A stretch of 42,307 bases of DNA from an uncultured Caryophanales bacterium (lineage in GTDB: Bacteria; Bacillota_I; Bacilli_A; RF39; UBA660): NCBI GenBank assembly GCA_947306705.1, contig CAMZHD010000004.1:1-42307 (forward strand), read 5' to 3'. The position numbers and the translations under genes are program-made. This document shows, piece by piece, positions 39,167 to 42,307 of this stretch (position 1 is the first letter of the stretch; every line of letters starts with the position of its first letter). Under the pieces are notes generated by a model. The model had not been told where the DNA came from, searched no databases, and worked only from the letters and a program-made list of their open reading frames with translations.

Positions 39167-42139
39167 CTACTTTAATACGACTCCAAAGTCACTTGTGTTA
39201 AAGACTCTGATCCAATATCCGTCTTGAGTATGAACAGAAGCATTTGATTGATAGATTCTAAATCCAGAAAGAGTATATCCAGAGTTTAACATAAATACTG
39301 TAAAGGTATCCGGATAGAATCCTTGTCCTTCAGAACCTCCAGAATATAAGTTAATCGCAGTAGATTCTCCATAGACAGACATTGCTCCCAATAATACTAA
39401 TGGTTTTACATAACCATTGTTTACCATTTGTTCCAATGTATAGAAGGAACCATTAATCTTAAATTTAAGTCCAGATACTGTAATGTTAGAAGATCCTCCA
39501 CCATTACGAACTTGGAAGTAAATTGTTTTTTCTCCACTAATACCAGTAAACGTATAGTCGTGGGTTCCACTACTGACAGAATTATCAGAACCATTAATAA
39601 CAGGACTAATATATTTTCCAGCAAGAGGACCAATATTACATCTTTGATCTGTGAAGTCCCTCTTACCATCTAATGAAAGAATATATCTTTCCAATCCATA
39701 ATTATTTAATACATCATTTCCGCCTGTACAGTAACCACGATTACCTTCACTAAACCAGTCATCAAATCCCCAGTTTCCAGAAGAATGAGCATTTCCTGAA
39801 TATCCATAACCTCTAAAATAACCCCAGAACCATTTAACATTCTTGTAACATGATCCTCCAGATACAACAGCTATTCTATTTTTATATCCAGCACCAGAAG
39901 TATTATAGTTTGTACTATATCCATAATTCCATTTACATGCAGCAGAAGATGTCTGCGCAGCTGCGGTTGTTGATTGACAGTTAGGACAATTTGTACAGTC
40001 AGATCTTTGTTTTCCTTTTGTTGCTGAACGGTAAGATCCTTTTGGACAAGCAGTCTTATTATTTCCACCAGTACAGTAGTATCCTGGAGGACAATCAATA
40101 CATTTTCCTCCACTTTCATAAGTACCTGCGGCACATTGTTTCCATTGAGCATAATAAGTAACAGTTCCACTAGAAACAGCATTTTTAATACTTGCACCTT
40201 CTGCTAAAGCATTACCTGAATTTTCTTTCTTCCATCCAGTAAATCCATGTCCTGTTTTAGCAAATCCATTACTTGCTAACGCACAATCTTTATCAATGGT
40301 ACATACATGAGAAGCTACAGATCCACTCGTAGAAGTATTTCCATTATAAGCAACTGTAAAGGTATTAGGTTTCCAGTTAACTTTAACAGTGACCGTACAA
40401 TCTTTTGTAGAATAATCACAAATTTTACTTGGATCAACACTAGTTGAAGATTGACTGAACTTACTATTAGCAGTCTTACATCCACTAACGCAAATCCACT
40501 CTTCTCCACTAATTCCAATATATCCTTCTTTTGTGATATTTAAATATTTCGTATTATTATAATTTGTCAAATCCATCGTAGTAGCATTGAAATCTACTCC
40601 TTTGGTTAAAATCTTATTATTCTTTAGAACAATACTATTAGAATCAGTTGTCCAAGAATAAACAGTTCCTTCATCTGAAGTTGTAGATGGAGTTAATACA
40701 CCACCATCAGCAACCTTGAATTGGAAGATTACTTGATTTGGTCTCCAGATTGCATAAACCGTTAAATCTTTATCAACTTTTGTATCTTTAGTAACTTTTG
40801 TACCCGTTCCATCTTTCTTCGTATTCCATTCAACGAATGTATAATTTGTTCTTGTTGTCGTACATAAAGTTCCCCAAGTTCTTTCTTCTTCCCATGTATT
40901 GAAAGTAAATGATTTACTACCAGGATCACAAGCAACTCCACCATTTACATCATAAGTAAGTGTATACTTTTGAGCAACTCTATAGTCAAATGCTTTTGTA
41001 CGATAGTTTCCAGCTTGGTCAGCTACTGTTACATATACTTTATGTTCTGAAGCATCATACTTCGTACTAATTTTCTTTTCTAATACTTTATCTTTATCAT
41101 ATTTCTCATAATCTCCACCGATTTTCTTAAGATCCGTTAGTTTCTTAGAACAAGTATCTTCATCATAAGAAATACACATTTTTAATTTATCAGCAGGTGT
41201 ATAATGTTCATCTGTTACCGCTAATTTAAGTTTTGGATACCAACTATTATAATTAGATACTGAAGAGATAACAGTCGAATCATTAAATACTGGTTTTTCA
41301 TTATCTAACGTATATGGTCCAAGGTAAACATAGGCATCTGTTCCTTCTTTTGCCCAGTTTTTAGATGCAATATCTTGTAATCTATCTACTCTTAAAACTA
41401 AGTAATATTTGCCTGTAAGATTACTTGGTGTACTAATTTGTTTTGAAGCAGCTTGAATAGTCTCCCCTGCTTCAATTTTCTTAGATTGAACCGTTGCAGA
41501 TTCTATACGAAAATTCAATGTGTTCCAACCCTCTACTACATCAGGAGTCTTAGTGGCACTAAATCCATATTGAATAATAGGTCCCATATTAATACCAGTA
41601 CTACTAGAAATAATAACCTTCATAGCTCTTTCCTTATAAGCAAGAGAATTAGGATTTGTAATATCCGTAGTGAAAGACATAATAACTTCTGCATCAATAG
41701 AACAAGTATCACTAGAAACAACACCATTTTTTGGATACTTAATAGAAACATTTACGTTCCCCTTAGAATCTTTCTTTCCACATCCGATACTGGAAGCATA
41801 TCCATATTTATCTCCTAGTTTAACAACCCTAACATAAGTGTCTTCTGACTCACAACTGACATTATCCACATCAATGTCTTGAATTAAATTTTTCTCTTTT
41901 AATTCATCATAATGAATCAATACACATCCAGACTTTTCATGTCCAAATAAATCCTCTTCATAAGAGTCAACATACAACTTGGCAGCAAAACGAATACTGT
42001 CCATGTAAGTCGTATATTTTTTGTTTTCATTTCCCTGTTGAATATTTCGAACAAGTGGAATACTAATTGCTGTAACAATACCAAGAATGACAATAACAAC
42101 TAATAATTCCGTCAACGTAAAACCCTTACGGTTCTTCAT
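39167..42139 (-). CDS. Giant prepilin-type surface protein with InlB and GCC2-like repeats
   Basis: 990 residues. RKGFTLTELLVVIVILG is a type IV prepilin signal: cleavage before Phe, Glu at +5. The N-terminal 120 residues resemble a pilin head. A beta-rich region follows, then two InlB-like repeats (YTLTYDVNGG...YAIWRP near 400-470; FTVAYNGNTST...YYAQWKQ near 600-680), a Cys-rich CPPGYYC/CPKGSYR module, and a Gly/Ser-rich C-terminal domain of about 250 residues. ATG 42139 follows GAGGTGA, with promoter TTGATT-17-TATAAT. Two paralogous membrane proteins follow in the same operon. Confidence 0.88.
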   Translation of the reverse strand: MKNRKGFTLTELLVVIVILGIVTAISIPLVRNIQQGNENKKYTTYMDSIRFAAKLYVDSYEEDLFGHEKSGCVLIHYDELKEKNLIQDIDVDNVSCESEDTYVRVVKLGDKYGYASSIGCGKKDSKGNVNVSIKYPKNGVVSSDTCSIDAEVIMSFTTDITNPNSLAYKERAMKVIISSSTGINMGPIIQYGFSATKTPDVVEGWNTLNFRIESATVQSKKIEAGETIQAASKQISTPSNLTGKYYLVLRVDRLQDIASKNWAKEGTDAYVYLGPYTLDNEKPVFNDSTVISSVSNYNSWYPKLKLAVTDEHYTPADKLKMCISYDEDTCSKKLTDLKKIGGDYEKYDKDKVLEKKISTKYDASEHKVYVTVADQAGNYRTKAFDYRVAQKYTLTYDVNGGVACDPGSKSFTFNTWEEERTWGTLCTTTRTNYTFVEWNTKKDGTGTKVTKDTKVDKDLTVYAIWRPNQVIFQFKVADGGVLTPSTTSDEGTVYSWTTDSNSIVLKNNKILTKGVDFNATTMDLTNYNNTKYLNITKEGYIGISGEEWICVSGCKTANSKFSQSSTSVDPSKICDYSTKDCTVTVKVNWKPNTFTVAYNGNTSTSGSVASHVCTIDKDCALASNGFAKTGHGFTGWKKENSGNALAEGASIKNAVSSGTVTYYAQWKQCAAGTYESGGKCIDCPPGYYCTGGNNKTACPKGSYRSATKGKQRSDCTNCPNCQSTTAAAQTSSAACKWNYGYSTNYNTSGAGYKNRIAVVSGGSCYKNVKWFWGYFRGYGYSGNAHSSGNWGFDDWFSEGNRGYCTGGNDVLNNYGLERYILSLDGKRDFTDQRCNIGPLAGKYISPVINGSDNSVSSGTHDYTFTGISGEKTIYFQVRNGGGSSNITVSGLKFKINGSFYTLEQMVNNGYVKPLVLLGAMSVYGESTAINLYSGGSEGQGFYPDTFTVFMLNSGYTLSGFRIYQSNASVHTQDGYWIRVFNTSDFGVVLK

Positions 42140-42157
42140 AGAATCACCTCTATTATG

Positions 42158-42186
42158 ATTATATCAATGAATATGATTATAATCAA
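42158..42186 (-). promoter_or_regulatory. Promoter of the giant pilin operon
   Basis: TTGATT (42181-42186), a 17-base spacer, TATAAT (42158-42163). About 20 bases precede the start codon. Confidence 0.75.
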
Positions 42187-42216
42187 ACCATAATAATAGA
42201 GAAATACACTGTTTAC

Positions 42217-42243
42217 ACAAAAAAAACAATCTTTCGATTGTTT
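42217..42243 (-). terminator. Intrinsic terminator of tRNA-Pro
   Basis: AACAATC and GATTGTT pair around a GAAA tetraloop (42225-42242), with a U-run. It lies directly after the CCA end. Confidence 0.93.
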
Positions 42244-42252
42244 ATTATTAAA

Positions 42253-42307
42253 TGGTCGGGAAGACAGGATTTGAACCTGCAACCCCTTGGTCCCAAACCA
42301 AGTGCTC
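42253..42307 (-). tRNA. tRNA-Pro(UGG), 3' part (cut by window edge)
   Basis: On the minus strand: the anticodon stem CTTGG/CCAAG around the loop TTTGGGA gives the anticodon UGG, followed by the T arm GCAGGTTCAAATCCTGT, the acceptor strand CTTCCCG, discriminator A and an encoded CCA (42253-42255). The 5' acceptor strand and most of the D arm lie outside the window. Confidence 0.95.

Overview
This window looks like chromosome from a low-G+C Bacillota relative, most likely an uncultured gut member of class Bacilli (Erysipelotrichales/RF39-like). Evidence: AT-rich sequence (about one third G+C by eye), T-box riboswitches on pheS and glyQS, an infC-rpmI-rplT operon with a structured leader, a dimeric GlyRS, a ProS of the archaeal/eukaryal-like type with a C-terminal Cys-rich zinc region, and many Gram-positive surface proteins. 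The code is standard: Trp is TGG throughout and one gene (34113) ends in TGA. Almost everything is on the minus strand; only the metallophosphoesterase and proS are on the plus strand. This lineage assignment is inference.

Layout. 1-700: 5' part of pheS behind a T-box. 720-1921: an unknown gene and frr. 1976-12750: a surface-protein block (membrane-anchored cadherin-like protein, dockerin-bearing papain-like protease, two membrane proteins with long charged tails, and two tandem paralogous SpaA/DUF11-type proteins). 12837-16400: translation genes tsf, rpsB, rplT, rpmI and infC, with an attenuator-like leader before infC. The usual rpsB-tsf-pyrH-frr order is broken: about 11 kb of surface genes lies between tsf and frr, and pyrH is not in the window. 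16418-17963: a PgeF/YfiH-like protein and a class I glutamine amidotransferase.

18028-23537 is a TasA/camelysin-type fibre locus: a small major subunit, a SipW-type (Ser/His) signal peptidase with a large membrane domain, a membrane protein of uncertain family, and two long accessory subunits sharing the SipW-dependent signal (one with a DUF6273-like domain, one with GCC2/TNFR-like Cys-rich repeats). 23694-25515: glyQS and a short LOG-like gene behind an unusually short T-box. 25553-26277: a divergent TasA-like protein and a small membrane protein. 26421-28877: a giant protein with a type IV prepilin N-terminus. 28957-33562: a membrane-anchored cyclophilin, an FAD oxidoreductase, a metallophosphoesterase and proS. 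33578-36228: unknown protein, stand-alone receiver, YjbR protein, GT2 glycosyltransferase. 36276-42139: a class B-type sortase with a small membrane protein, two paralogous Cys-containing membrane proteins and a second giant pilin-like protein. The window ends in a truncated tRNA-Pro(UGG).

How the parts fit. At least three surface-display routes are encoded together: SipW-processed TasA-like fibres, prepilin-like giant proteins, and a class B sortase. The two SpaA/DUF11 paralogs end in an NPxTF motif, a hydrophobic stretch and a basic tail, so they are candidate sortase substrates. Most surface genes have their own promoter and terminator, which points to separately regulated modules. All functional links are inferred from sequence and position; no search was run.
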